Positions 1 through 7,491 are shown, counted from the first letter of the stretch. The stretch is 34,515 nt of DNA from Candidatus Omnitrophota bacterium (GCA_028712175.1 JAQTQQ010000002.1:106044-140558); one strand, 5' to 3'. The notes: generated by a model not told the origin, from the sequence alone. Numbers and translations: made by a program.

Positions 1-914
1 GAGCTAAAACCTAAGAGCTTAATCAGGTTTCCTCCCAGTATATTATCTTTATCTTTTTCCGGAATATCCAAATCTTTGACAGCCTTGATGCCTCCGGCAA
101 CATCCTGTTTTGCAGGCCAATCGCTGCCCCACAAAATCCGCTTTGGCCCCATTAAATCTAAACTTAATAAGAAATTGGCACGAGTTGTATCGCCGCTAGT
201 GTCTACATAAATATTCTTAAAATAATCCGAAGGCAGGGCCTGCAGGTCTTTAACAAAATTCAAACCCCTTAGCATCTGGTACGTTGTATCAAAACGCTGT
301 TTTAAATAACAGATCGCGCCGCCAAAATGGGCAAAGATAAATTTCACCTTTGGATACTGGCGGAATATATCTGACATCAAGAGTTTGCCCGCAGAAATCG
401 TGGTGTCAAAAACATATTCGATCACAGGGGTAAGCAACGGGTCTTTTACCCGCTCAAAGCCTATGGGATTAACAATCTGCGGGTGAACAAATACCGGGAT
501 ACCCTTTTCTTCTGCCTCTTTATATATAGGCAAGAACATTGCATCATCCAGGTAAATTCCGTTATAGCTTGAGGCAAAGGAAATTGCTTTAAACCCTAAT
601 TCTCCGGTTGCCCGCTTTAATTCTTCGCGCATATCCGTGGAATTATCAACCGGCAGTATAGCTGCGCCGATAAACTTCTTAGGGTAGGCCTTTAAGATTT
701 TTGCGACATTATCATTATAAATATGGGCTACCCGGCTTATACTGCCTAATTTTAAATGCGCGTCTGTCGTAGGATACGTAAGAACCGCCGCATCAATACC
801 TGCTGCATCCATAATTTTCAGCTGGCCTTCGATATCAGCCCACCCTTTATGAAAAAAGTGCGCATTGGAAATTATTTCATCCGGCAGCCAATGGCTATGT
901 GCATCAATGAACAT
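1..914 (-). CDS. Amidohydrolase-2 (ACMSD-like) metal-dependent hydrolase or decarboxylase, 3' end cut by window
   Basis: Absent from the ORF track because it runs off the left edge. Reading the complement from the ATG at 914 gives an open frame of about 304 residues to base 1. It starts FIDAHSHWLPDEI (the metal-binding HxH of the PF04909 fold), then has VHPQIV, FIFAHFGGA and WGSDWP, which supply the further His ligands and the catalytic Asp. The last visible residues, NILGGNLIKLLGF, are the usual C-terminal helix of the family, so only a few residues are missing. A GGAG ribosome site lies upstream of the ATG. The family includes aminocarboxymuconate-semialdehyde decarboxylase and the gamma-resorcylate and 6-methylsalicylate decarboxylases, as well as hydrolases. 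As the last visible gene of a type II polyketide operon, decarboxylation of an aromatic polyketide acid is an attractive but unproven role. The fold is certain; the substrate is not known. Confidence 0.85.
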   Translation of the reverse strand, partial: MFIDAHSHWLPDEIISNAHFFHKGWADIEGQLKIMDAAGIDAAVLTYPTTDAHLKLGSISRVAHIYNDNVAKILKAYPKKFIGAAILPVDNSTDMREELKRATGELGFKAISFASSYNGIYLDDAMFLPIYKEAEEKGIPVFVHPQIVNPIGFERVKDPLLTPVIEYVFDTTISAGKLLMSDIFRQYPKVKFIFAHFGGAICYLKQRFDTTYQMLRGLNFVKDLQALPSDYFKNIYVDTSGDTTRANFLLSLDLMGPKRILWGSDWPAKQDVAGGIKAVKDLDIPEKDKDNILGGNLIKLLGFS

Positions 915-944
915 TAATATTTTCTCCGCTAAGAAGATACTACA

Positions 945-1361
945 TTAATGGGTCTGGGTATTCTTTAAAATACGCTCGGTCATCTCTTTTTCATAAAGAG
1001 ATTTTATTTCTTCAAGCCCCCTTTTGCCTATTTCCTTAATAATCGCTTTTTCTACGGCATTCAGCTTTATCTCGGAAAAAATAAATTCCGGATTTATCTT
1101 CTTTTCTTGGTCCCTTAATTCCGAACAGGCCTTTTCCTTATTTTCGATATATTTCTCAAAGTCATTGATATATTTTTGCAGAGCGTCTTTTTCATGAGGC
1201 AGATATGACCCTAAAAGCTCTTTTTCCATTTCATCCAGGATATCCTTATCAATATCTAACTGGGTAAATTTACGCTCGAATTTATCAAAAACTTCTTTGG
1301 CGCCTTTATATAACCAGATAAAATACCGTTTCTTTAGATTCTTAATATCCTGATTATTCAT
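945..1361 (-). CDS. Hypothetical charged, helical protein (138 aa)
   Basis: I do not recognise this protein. It is very rich in Lys and Glu, has no signal peptide or membrane segment, and is predicted by eye to be almost all helix, with a coiled-coil-like middle (about residues 45-95). The ATG at 1361 has a strong AGGGGG ribosome site just upstream, only a few bases beyond the stop of the carbohydrate-binding-like gene. It is followed 30 bases later by the amidohydrolase, so it is co-transcribed within the polyketide operon. It may be a scaffolding or lineage-specific protein. The coding call rests on length, ribosome site and position; no function is offered. Confidence 0.7.
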   Translation of the reverse strand: MNNQDIKNLKKRYFIWLYKGAKEVFDKFERKFTQLDIDKDILDEMEKELLGSYLPHEKDALQKYINDFEKYIENKEKACSELRDQEKKINPEFIFSEIKLNAVEKAIIKEIGKRGLEEIKSLYEKEMTERILKNTQTH

Positions 1362-1372
1362 TTTTCCCCCTT

Positions 1373-1984
1373 TTATTTCTTGACTAATTCTACCGTATCA
1401 AAATAAAGCGTCCCCTTTGATTCAGGAAGCGGTTCAAATTGGAATATTTTAATCGGAAAGTCAAGCTGGGCATTATTATCCGCGTCTTGCGGCTGCCAGT
1501 CATCGCGGACAACAAACTTATCAAAACTGCAGACTACTCTTTTCCATCCCTTAAAATCATCCTCGACAATAAAACGCCAGATTTCTCCGCCGCTGTCTTT
1601 AACATCGAAGGCAATCTTGTTTTTTGAATCTTCGCCATAGATATAAAATGATATCGCCTTATAATCCTCCCATTTAATATCAGAAGGCTTAAGCTCCCAA
1701 TTAGCATTCTTGGCATCAAGCCCATAACCGCGGGACACATATATGTATCCTCCCTGCGCAGCATCATAGACAACTTTTAATGCCTTATTCCCGCTATTCT
1801 TGATATCGCCTGCTTCGGTTACTGTAACAGAAGACCCATTCCCTGCGCCAAAATCAACTGTCCCTTCCGGGCCCCCTGAAACTACGATCTCAAAATCTTC
1901 AAGCAATAGATCATCGCCTGCTGCTAAACAGGCACCGACTAGCAACAAAACTAACGCCATTGTCAAAAAAACCAATTTCTTCAT
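1373..1984 (-). CDS. Secreted carbohydrate-binding-like (CBM11/CIA30-type jelly-roll) protein, possible lipoprotein
   Basis: 203 residues with an N-terminal signal peptide (MKKLVFLTMALVLLLVGAC). The VGAC at residues 16-19 fits a lipobox, so it may be lipid-anchored; cleavage after the following AxA is the alternative. The mature part reads as a single beta-sandwich: LLLEDFE near the start, a middle stretch with YKAISFYIYG, GWKRVVCSF, and a C-terminal LYFDTVELV. This pattern is typical of CBM11/CIA30-like sugar-binding domains. A good AAGGAGAG ribosome site precedes the ATG. It lies 47 bases after the SDR ketoreductase gene in the polyketide operon, an odd place for a sugar-binding envelope protein. 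It may bind or hold the product at the cell surface, but that is inference. Confidence 0.75.
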   Translation of the reverse strand: MKKLVFLTMALVLLLVGACLAAGDDLLLEDFEIVVSGGPEGTVDFGAGNGSSVTVTEAGDIKNSGNKALKVVYDAAQGGYIYVSRGYGLDAKNANWELKPSDIKWEDYKAISFYIYGEDSKNKIAFDVKDSGGEIWRFIVEDDFKGWKRVVCSFDKFVVRDDWQPQDADNNAQLDFPIKIFQFEPLPESKGTLYFDTVELVKK

Positions 1985-2031
1985 TTGTCTCTCCTTTATT
2001 AATGTTTTATTCTTGCCGCATTTATCTGCTG

Positions 2032-2808
2032 CTACTTTCCCGGATGATGCTGTTTAAACGGTATCACCGGGGCGGTCCAGGGCGTTTGCTGATTAATTAC
2101 CGAAATCTCTAAAGGGCAGACATTAGCCGGCACAGTTAAAGCAAACCGCACCGCGTCTTCAATCGCCTGCGTGCTCATTAATCGCGATGTGTCACTGGTA
2201 ATCTCATTAAGTTTTCCAGTCAGATCCGTATCGGTTACCCCGGGTAATATCGAGGTTACTTTAATCCCATGGTCCCTTAGCTCCCAAAATAATCCTTTGG
2301 AAAAAGCCCTTAAACCTACTTTAAGCGAACTGTAAACAATAAAATTTCTTGGGAGGGGGTCGCATAATGTTGAGCCTGATACCATGTTGATTATCGAACC
2401 GCTCTTATTCTTAATCATATCATTGATCAGAAGGCGGATAAGCCTTACATAACCAAGGTAGTTGGTATGCGCCAATCTTTCAAAATCCTCAATTGGCTGC
2501 TCCTGAAAAGGATACTGGCTGGATACCCCGGCATTATTGATCAGGATATCCACTGTACCGAATTTTTCTTTGGCGCTTTTAACTAAATTCTCAAGGTCCT
2601 CCAGCTTGGTCACGTCGCATGCTACCGGTAAAACCTGGACTTTAAATTTTTTGGCAATCTCTTCCGCGGTTTCCTTTAAAGGCCCTTCGTTGCGCGCGCC
2701 GATAACTAAATTTATCCCTAAACTTGCCGCGGTAGAAGCAAGGGCTTTGCCTATACCCCGGCTGGCTCCCGTAACTATGGCAACCTTTCCTTTTAAATCT
2801 GTACCCAT
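2032..2808 (-). CDS. Short-chain dehydrogenase/reductase, probable polyketide ketoreductase
   Basis: A classical NAD(P)-dependent SDR of 258 residues. It shows the dinucleotide-binding TGASRGIG, the NNAG motif, the catalytic Ser in NMVSGS and the YSSLK (YxxxK) pair. The ORF track starts 25 codons too early, at 2883. A perfect AGGAGG lies 7 bases before the ATG at 2808, and the resulting start MGTDLKGKVAIVTG fits the family. The MFS gene's stop codon touches this ribosome site, so the two are translationally coupled. In a type II polyketide operon the natural role is NADPH-dependent reduction of a beta-keto group of the ACP-bound chain. The fold and enzyme class are secure; the exact keto position is not readable from sequence. 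Confidence 0.85.
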   Translation of the reverse strand: MGTDLKGKVAIVTGASRGIGKALASTAASLGINLVIGARNEGPLKETAEEIAKKFKVQVLPVACDVTKLEDLENLVKSAKEKFGTVDILINNAGVSSQYPFQEQPIEDFERLAHTNYLGYVRLIRLLINDMIKNKSGSIINMVSGSTLCDPLPRNFIVYSSLKVGLRAFSKGLFWELRDHGIKVTSILPGVTDTDLTGKLNEITSDTSRLMSTQAIEDAVRFALTVPANVCPLEISVINQQTPWTAPVIPFKQHHPGK

Positions 2809-2814
2809 AATAAT

Positions 2815-2820
2815 CCTCCT
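2815..2820 (-). promoter_or_regulatory. AGGAGG ribosome binding site fixing the SDR start
   Basis: The complement reads AGGAGG followed by TATTATT-like spacing to the ATG at 2808. It decides the start of the ketoreductase against the longer ORF in the track, and it overlaps the last bases of the MFS gene. Confidence 0.85.
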
Positions 2821-3940
2821 AATGTTTAAACTTAAATATTTTGTTGAAAAATAAAAGTAAAAACAGCCCAAGGCCAAAAACAATAAAACCTAAATTAAAA
2901 CTTTCACGCATAATTATACCGCCCAAGCCGGCTCCGATTCCCCCTGAAATAAAACGTATCCCGCTATTTAAGCTGGCCGCTTCATTTAAAAATTCATTTG
3001 GTAAATCAGTCAACATTGTAGCCAGCCCCACATGGTTAAAAGTCCAGCCCAGCCCCCAAAGAACCATAACCAGGCCGAGTAAAACCACAGGTAATTTTAA
3101 TAAAAGCGAGAAAATACAGATAACCATAACTAAAATGCCCATGCTTATCACTTTTTGCCGGCTGAGCTTATCGGCAAGATGGCCGCCCCATAGCTCACCG
3201 AAAATACCGCTTAAACTGGTTAAGGTAAGCAGCATACTAATGGTAAATTGATTTAATAATAGCTGCGTAGAAAAATAAACCCCCAGCCATTGCTGCACCG
3301 CGTGATAAACCAAGCTTATAAGAAAGATGTAAATAAAAATCCTGATAACTGTTTTATCTTTAAAAGCCCTTAAGTACCCGAAACGGAAACCTTCAAGCCC
3401 ATCTTTAAAACTCGGCAGATAAACATACATGACAGCCCAAAGGAACAAGCCTAAAACTGCCGGAATGATGAAAATCAAGCGCCAATGAACAAGGCCGCTT
3501 AGAAATAAACCTGATAAAGAGGCAATAAAAGTTGAGCCGAAAAATATTCCGATAAATCTTCCGCGCCTATTCTTTTCTACGCATCTGGCAATAAGGACCA
3601 AACCGAGCGGGATGACCGAAGCCCCAAAAAGGCCCATTAAAAACCGCCCGATAAAAAGAATGTTGATATCTCTGCTTAAACCCGCCAAGAGGTTGGCTAA
3701 AGAAAATAAGAATATGCAGTATAATTCTACTTTACGCGCGTCAATCGCGCGCACAAGCGGACCGTAGAAAAATGCCGCAAGGCCATAAGGCAGCATATAT
3801 AACCAGACTATTTTGCCTACGATAAATTGAGAAAGAGCAAAATCAGAAGCAATAGAAGGAATCAATGCCGCAGCCGCGGCCACATTGAAGGATAAAACCG
3901 CTCCTTCTAAACAAAGAATAATGAATGTAGAAGTTCTCAC
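2819..3940 (-). CDS. MFS transporter, probable polyketide exporter
   Basis: 373 residues, almost entirely hydrophobic helices separated by short charged loops, as in 12-helix major facilitator proteins. It starts with GTG at 3940, overlapping the TGA of the aromatase gene (GTGA), which indicates translational coupling. The loop after helix 2-3 contains FYGPLVRAIDARKVELY, and the mid-protein repeat has GGHLADKLSRQKV, matching the MFS signature GxLaDrxGrkx between helices 2-3 and 8-9. No binding domain or signal sequence is attached. Being inside the polyketide operon, it most simply exports the product or provides self-resistance. The family is secure; the substrate and direction are inferred from context. 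Confidence 0.85.
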   Translation of the reverse strand: MRTSTFIILCLEGAVLSFNVAAAAALIPSIASDFALSQFIVGKIVWLYMLPYGLAAFFYGPLVRAIDARKVELYCIFLFSLANLLAGLSRDINILFIGRFLMGLFGASVIPLGLVLIARCVEKNRRGRFIGIFFGSTFIASLSGLFLSGLVHWRLIFIIPAVLGLFLWAVMYVYLPSFKDGLEGFRFGYLRAFKDKTVIRIFIYIFLISLVYHAVQQWLGVYFSTQLLLNQFTISMLLTLTSLSGIFGELWGGHLADKLSRQKVISMGILVMVICIFSLLLKLPVVLLGLVMVLWGLGWTFNHVGLATMLTDLPNEFLNEAASLNSGIRFISGGIGAGLGGIIMRESFNLGFIVFGLGLFLLLFFNKIFKFKH

Positions 3941-4377
3941 TTAGCCGCTTCTTTTTCAATAATTTCTTTAAAAATCTTCAGATTATGCTGCGAGCCTTCA
4001 TTAATAAATCCCTCAACCTGCTGATCATTGAATTTAGCTTTAGCGTCCATATGAAAATGCTGAATCCAGGCCAGCTCTACCCCTTCGGGCTTAGGCGTAT
4101 AAAGCCAGATAATTTTCATATACTCAAAGGGAAACAAAGGGTCCTTGCGCTGGGCATAAGTAAAATATTCATCTTTAAAAAGCAGCCTCCAGGATTGCCA
4201 GGATTTATCATCTTCGTCGGTAAGGCGAAAAGTGATTTTATTGCCTTCTCTTTTTAAGAGCTCTGCTTTCTTATATTCGGCCCCGAATAATTCCGTCCAG
4301 CGCACGATATCATTAGAAATATCGAAAACTAAATCATAAGGAGCGTTAATAATTATCGAATTACAAGTATGCCCCAT
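3937..4377 (-). CDS. SRPBCC-fold polyketide aromatase/cyclase
   Basis: 146 residues matching the polyketide cyclase/dehydrase (START/Bet v1-like, SRPBCC) family in length and pattern: a first strand SIIINAPYDLVFDISNDI, the WTELFGAEYK turn, a central set of beta strands (KITFRL, WRLLF, FTYAQR), the LAWIQHFHM strand, and a long C-terminal helix with EGFINEGSQHNLKIFKEIIE. Members such as the TcmN- and WhiE-type aromatases fold and dehydrate poly-beta-keto chains in type II systems. The ATG at 4377 has a GGAG ribosome site, and the gene overlaps the MFS gene by 4 bases. Upstream it is separated from the PF04199 cyclase by the inserted four-helix-bundle element, which presumably broke a once contiguous gene pair. 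Confidence 0.8.
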   Translation of the reverse strand: MGHTCNSIIINAPYDLVFDISNDIVRWTELFGAEYKKAELLKREGNKITFRLTDEDDKSWQSWRLLFKDEYFTYAQRKDPLFPFEYMKIIWLYTPKPEGVELAWIQHFHMDAKAKFNDQQVEGFINEGSQHNLKIFKEIIEKEAAK

Positions 4378-4407
4378 TTTTTCTCCTTTCGGTCGAAAAA
4401 AGTGTAC

Positions 4408-4434
4408 AGCTTACAGTGTACTGTGTACAGTTAA
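4408..4434 (-). repeat. Inverted repeat, left arm of the S23-like element
   Basis: On the complement it begins TTAACTGTACACAGTA. It matches the right arm at 4800-4826 in 23 of 27 positions in inverted orientation and overlaps the terminal TAA of the S23-like gene. Confidence 0.7.
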
Positions 4435-4787
4435 TCTAAAGAACTAAGTAGACCAAATAACATGCTGGTGATTTCTTTAGACGCAGATCTTAAATTGTCG
4501 TATTTTTCTTTTTCAATAAGAGCTTCTTTTAATAAAACATTCAAAACTGAGATACATTCCCTTGTCGAATCTAAAGAGGTTGAGTAATAACGGTGTTTTT
4601 ATTTTTTAAACCTTTTCCCGCTTCCCTCTGCTAAGTTATTGGTTATAGATAATCCTGCCCTTATAAGGTTATCTCCAACAGTATGTTTAAACTCTCTAGG
4701 CAAACCTTTATAAATTACAAAGAGCTCATGGACATAATCCAGCCCTTTTTGGTAAACATTAAGTTTTTCAAAGTCGAATTCTTGCAT
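4431..4787 (-). pseudogene. Four-helix-bundle protein (S23 / IVP / bAvd-like) with in-frame stop codon
   Basis: The track shows only the first 62 residues (4599-4787): MQEFDFEKLNVYQKGLDYVHELF ... NNLAEGSGKRFKK, unmistakably the N-terminal half of the 23S rRNA intervening-sequence / four-helix-bundle family (TIGR02436-like). After a TAA at 4599-4601 the same frame continues with KHRYYSTSLDSTREC ... EKYDNLRSASKEITS and ends at a TAA at 4431. That is 119 codons in all, the normal size of the family, with no frameshift. The expected residue at the stop is Glu or a similar residue (KKEK is usual), so a single base change would explain it. It is most likely a young pseudogene; read-through is possible but nothing supports it. 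Relatives include the accessory protein bAvd of diversity-generating retroelements. Confidence 0.8.
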
Positions 4788-4799
4788 AACGATTTACGG

Positions 4800-4826
4800 T
4801 TAACTGTAAACAGTAAATTGTAAACT
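4800..4826 (+). repeat. Inverted repeat, right arm of the S23-like element
   Basis: It begins TTAACTGTAAACAGTA. It is the inverted partner of 4408-4434 and abuts the stop codon of the cyclase gene. Confidence 0.7.
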
Positions 4827-5628
4827 ATTCTTCTAAAATAGCCACCACCCTCGCCCAGGCAGCACCCGTGTTTTTAATCCTCACCGGCATACACAACACC
4901 TTAAAACCGCTGGCCGGCAGCTTCTCTAAATTCGCCAGCCGTTCTATATGAATAAACTCCCTAATACGCCCGTAAAAATGCGCCGGATAGAATTTCTTTG
5001 GGTCATTTGACTCAAGAAATTCTTTGAGCATAAATCTGTAAGGCCGGTCAATACCCATGGTATCCACACCAAAAATCTTAATCCCTTTATCTAAAAACAA
5101 GTCTATCGCCGTCACATCAATGCCGGGATAATCGGTGAAATATTTCGGGCTGCCAAAAAGCTTATCGGCTCCGGCATTGATTAAGACTATATCCAGAGGT
5201 TTAAGCTGATAGTTTATTTCTTTTAAGGCAGAAACGATATCATCTGCAGTAATCACTTCGTTGGGTTTTTTATGCCGTAAATCAAGCTTGACCCCATCCT
5301 GGTAACAATACTCTAAAGGTATTTCATCTGCGCACTTAGAAGCCCGGTTTTCGGATTTTGACCCATAATGGAAAGAGTAATCCAGGTGGGTCCCGATATG
5401 AACAGGAGCATGGACTATTTCCAAAGATAAAAATTCTTCATCCGGCAGCTGGCCTTTTTTAATTATCCTCCGGCCAAAAGCATACTTGAGCTTACCTAAA
5501 AAGCTTTTACCCATAATCATGCGGTTGAATTTCTTCACGCCTTCCTTATGGGTTATCCGCTCGATTCTAACCTTATGCACCTCAAAGGCCTTTTCATCTA
5601 TTGGCAGGCTTAGGTCTATGATTTTCAT
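4825..5628 (-). CDS. PF04199 cyclase-family metal-dependent enzyme
   Basis: 267 residues with the family signature HIGTHLDYSFHY at residues 77-88 (HxGTHxDxxxH, a Zn/Mn site) and the start IIDLSLPI typical of this fold. Later GVDTMGIDRP corresponds to the conserved GVDxxSxD region. PF04199 contains kynurenine formamidase-like hydrolases and proteins encoded in aromatic polyketide clusters, from which its name, putative cyclase, derives. The ATG overlaps the ACP stop as ATGA, so it is translated together with the ACP. With the SRPBCC gene next door, a role in ring closure or release of the ACP-bound chain is likely. A hydrolase role cannot be excluded. The right TIR of the S23-like element abuts its TAG stop. 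Confidence 0.8.
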   Translation of the reverse strand: MKIIDLSLPIDEKAFEVHKVRIERITHKEGVKKFNRMIMGKSFLGKLKYAFGRRIIKKGQLPDEEFLSLEIVHAPVHIGTHLDYSFHYGSKSENRASKCADEIPLEYCYQDGVKLDLRHKKPNEVITADDIVSALKEINYQLKPLDIVLINAGADKLFGSPKYFTDYPGIDVTAIDLFLDKGIKIFGVDTMGIDRPYRFMLKEFLESNDPKKFYPAHFYGRIREFIHIERLANLEKLPASGFKVLCMPVRIKNTGAAWARVVAILEE

Positions 5629-5861
5629 TTGGCCAGTTTTGATTGAATATTTTCTGCAATATCATTAATAGTTGAATTCTTAGTTATCTCTTTTGGGCTA
5701 AGTTTTACCCCGAAGGATTTCTCTAAGGCAATCACCGACTCAACCATTTCGGTAGAGTCAACTCCAATGCTATTGATCAAAGATACATCGTCTTTTAGCT
5801 CGTCAATCTTTACCTTTAATAGGCTGCTTAAAACTTCTTTAGTTTTTGACTTTGTGTCCAT
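5625..5861 (-). CDS. Acyl carrier protein of the type II polyketide synthase
   Basis: 78 residues, the normal ACP size. The phosphopantetheine attachment serine is Ser36 in GVDSTEMVE, followed by the acidic recognition helix (ESVIALEKSFGVKL) usual for ACPs. A GGGAGG ribosome site lies just before the ATG at 5861. It overlaps the PF04199 cyclase gene by 4 bases, and the synthase genes lie upstream beyond the radical SAM gene. It would hold the growing chain on the KS/CLF dimer. No phosphopantetheinyl transferase or malonyl transferase is encoded in the window, so these must come from elsewhere, for example fatty acid synthesis. Confidence 0.92.
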   Translation of the reverse strand: MDTKSKTKEVLSSLLKVKIDELKDDVSLINSIGVDSTEMVESVIALEKSFGVKLSPKEITKNSTINDIAENIQSKLAK

Positions 5862-5898
5862 TTATCCTCCCTACATAAAAATTGTTTATAAATATTTC

Positions 5899-5976
5899 GG
5901 GGTGACACGGAGGCGGGTCCCCTGCCGCGCGCAAACGATAGTTGAGCACGGTAGGGTGCCGCAGTGTCAGGACCCC
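5899..5976. repeat. GC-rich imperfect hairpin between radical SAM and ACP genes
   Basis: The 131-base gap between these genes holds a GC-rich island in AT-rich flanks. Its ends pair (GGGGT with ACCCC, then GACAC with GTGTC), and inner GGAGGC and GCCGC stretches extend the stem with small bulges. It looks like a REP-type palindromic repeat or a structured mRNA segment. The short ORFs across it in the track are not convincing. Confidence 0.55.
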
Positions 5977-5992
5977 AAATTTTAAAAAATTT

Positions 5993-7453
5993 TTATATCT
6001 GCACCTCTCCTTTAGTAGCAGCGGCTTCCCACTTATTGATTCCATCCATAACGTCCTTAAAACAAAGCTTGGCTAAAGGATCGAAATTACTTTCCATAAT
6101 CCGGTTAATCCTTCCAGGCTTGGAGAAAAATTCCCGCATACACCAGGAACCCAGGCGGCCGAGGTCTTCCGTAGTAAGATAGTCGGTAGGAATTACCGGA
6201 TGCAGAAAATCCCATTGGGAAAAATCCACTTTTTTAGGGTCCATAAAATTTTTCTTTAAAGCAATCCGCCACATCGGAGAATTCGGGGCAGGAGTAACAT
6301 AGCCTACCCAGAGGACATCCGGGTCTACCTGATCGGTAAACTCAAAACGCTGCTTAACTATCTCTTCGGTATCATAATCAAAACCCATCATGATATCGGC
6401 GACAATCGCGATATCATTCTTACGGAACATCTCTATGGTTTTTTTAATCTGTTCAATTGTGATACCTTTAGCGATTTTCTTCAGTTCCGATTGCGTGGTA
6501 ACTTCGATGCCGAAAACTCCCATGAACAGACCGTTTTCTTTCATCATCGGGAGTATCGATTCACAGTTCACCCAATCTATGGCCCGGCCTAATGACACCC
6601 ATTTAATCGGATTATTGGAAGCTTTTTTAAGCTCGCAGAATTTTTGTACCCTTTTCGGGTCTACGTTAAAATTATCATCCTGGATGACTACGACTTTAAC
6701 GCCGTATTTTCTATGCAAAAGGTTAAGCTCTTCCATAACTCTTTCCGGTGATTTAGCGCGCCATTTCAAGAAATCCGAAGGAGAGCGCGGGTCAAACTGG
6801 TCCCATTCATAACAAAAGGTACAAGCTGAAGGGCATCCCCGTGAAGTAACCATATCTACAAACGGTTTCCAATAAGTATGGCCGACATATTTGTCCATGG
6901 GGAATAAATCATAGGCCGGAAGAGGCAATTTATCTAAATCTTCCATTAATGGTTTATGCGGACCCATAACAATCTGTCCGTCAATACGCGAAGTTACCCC
7001 GCCCACATCTTTAAGGCTCTTCTTTTTATCTATTGCCTCAATCAAATCCCCAAAAGACTCTTCCTCTCCCATAACTACAAAATCAATAGCGGGATTTTCT
7101 TCTAAGGTAGGTACGGGCATCGCCGAATACCATAGACCTCCGACGATAATTTTAGTTTTGGGAAGCGCCTTTTTTATCCCGGCTGCCGCATCGCGGAAAT
7201 GGCGCAGAACACCGTAACCGCCGTAACCATGCAGCTGTTCACCCATTACGACAATATCGGGATTTATGGTTTTTACTTTTTCGATCAACTCTTCCATCGG
7301 GAGCTGGTCGGCTTTTCCGTCAATTACGGCAACATCAGTATACCCCCTTTCCCTGGCATAGGCAGCCCAATGCGCATACAGCTGATTCGGGGATCTATGT
7401 ATTCCATGTGTTGCCCAAGCACCAACCTTTGGCATAACAAATAATATCTTCAT
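5993..7453 (-). CDS. B12-binding-domain radical SAM enzyme
   Basis: 486 residues. Residues 1-140 form a cobalamin-binding-type Rossmann domain (MKILFVMPKVG; a GEQLHGYGG loop at 71-79 resembles DxHxxG, with Gln replacing the Asp and His75 as a candidate ligand). Residues 200-400 are the radical SAM barrel with CPSACTFC at 207-214 (CxxxCxxC for the 4Fe-4S cluster), followed by VVVIQDDNF and FGIEV. The architecture matches the B12-dependent class that includes methyltransferases and the BchE anaerobic cyclase. It sits between the KS pair and the ACP, 38 bases after KS-beta, with a TAGGAG ribosome site. A tailoring reaction on the polyketide (C-methylation, or an oxygen-independent ring reaction) is inferred. 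The enzyme class is secure; the reaction is unknown. Confidence 0.9.
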   Translation of the reverse strand: MKILFVMPKVGAWATHGIHRSPNQLYAHWAAYARERGYTDVAVIDGKADQLPMEELIEKVKTINPDIVVMGEQLHGYGGYGVLRHFRDAAAGIKKALPKTKIIVGGLWYSAMPVPTLEENPAIDFVVMGEEESFGDLIEAIDKKKSLKDVGGVTSRIDGQIVMGPHKPLMEDLDKLPLPAYDLFPMDKYVGHTYWKPFVDMVTSRGCPSACTFCYEWDQFDPRSPSDFLKWRAKSPERVMEELNLLHRKYGVKVVVIQDDNFNVDPKRVQKFCELKKASNNPIKWVSLGRAIDWVNCESILPMMKENGLFMGVFGIEVTTQSELKKIAKGITIEQIKKTIEMFRKNDIAIVADIMMGFDYDTEEIVKQRFEFTDQVDPDVLWVGYVTPAPNSPMWRIALKKNFMDPKKVDFSQWDFLHPVIPTDYLTTEDLGRLGSWCMREFFSKPGRINRIMESNFDPLAKLCFKDVMDGINKWEAAATKGEVQI

Positions 7454-7491
7454 ATTTTTCTCCTAGCCCAAAAGGGCGCACCCGCGCAATC

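Larger units (their letters stand above)
4408..4826. mobile_element. Small TIR-bounded element carrying an S23-like four-helix-bundle gene
   Basis: The two ends are inverted repeats of about 27 bp with 23 matches: 4408-4434 read on the complement and 4800-4826 read on the plus strand both begin TTAACTGTA and continue as degenerate CAGTA/TGTAA units. They bracket one gene, the S23-like ORF, and nothing else. The right arm reaches the TAG stop of the PF04199 cyclase gene, and the left arm contains the stop of the S23-like gene. This architecture suggests insertion of a compact non-autonomous unit into the polyketide operon. Movement is inferred; no target-site duplication could be identified. 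Confidence 0.6.

Noticed and set aside
2809-2883. Extended N-terminus of the SDR in the ORF track
   Set aside because: It overlaps the MFS gene end and the AGGAGG site; the ATG at 2808 gives the normal SDR start.
5839-6045. 68-residue minus-strand ORF between ACP and radical SAM genes
   Set aside because: It runs across the GC-rich hairpin and into both neighbouring genes in another frame, has no ribosome site and resembles nothing.
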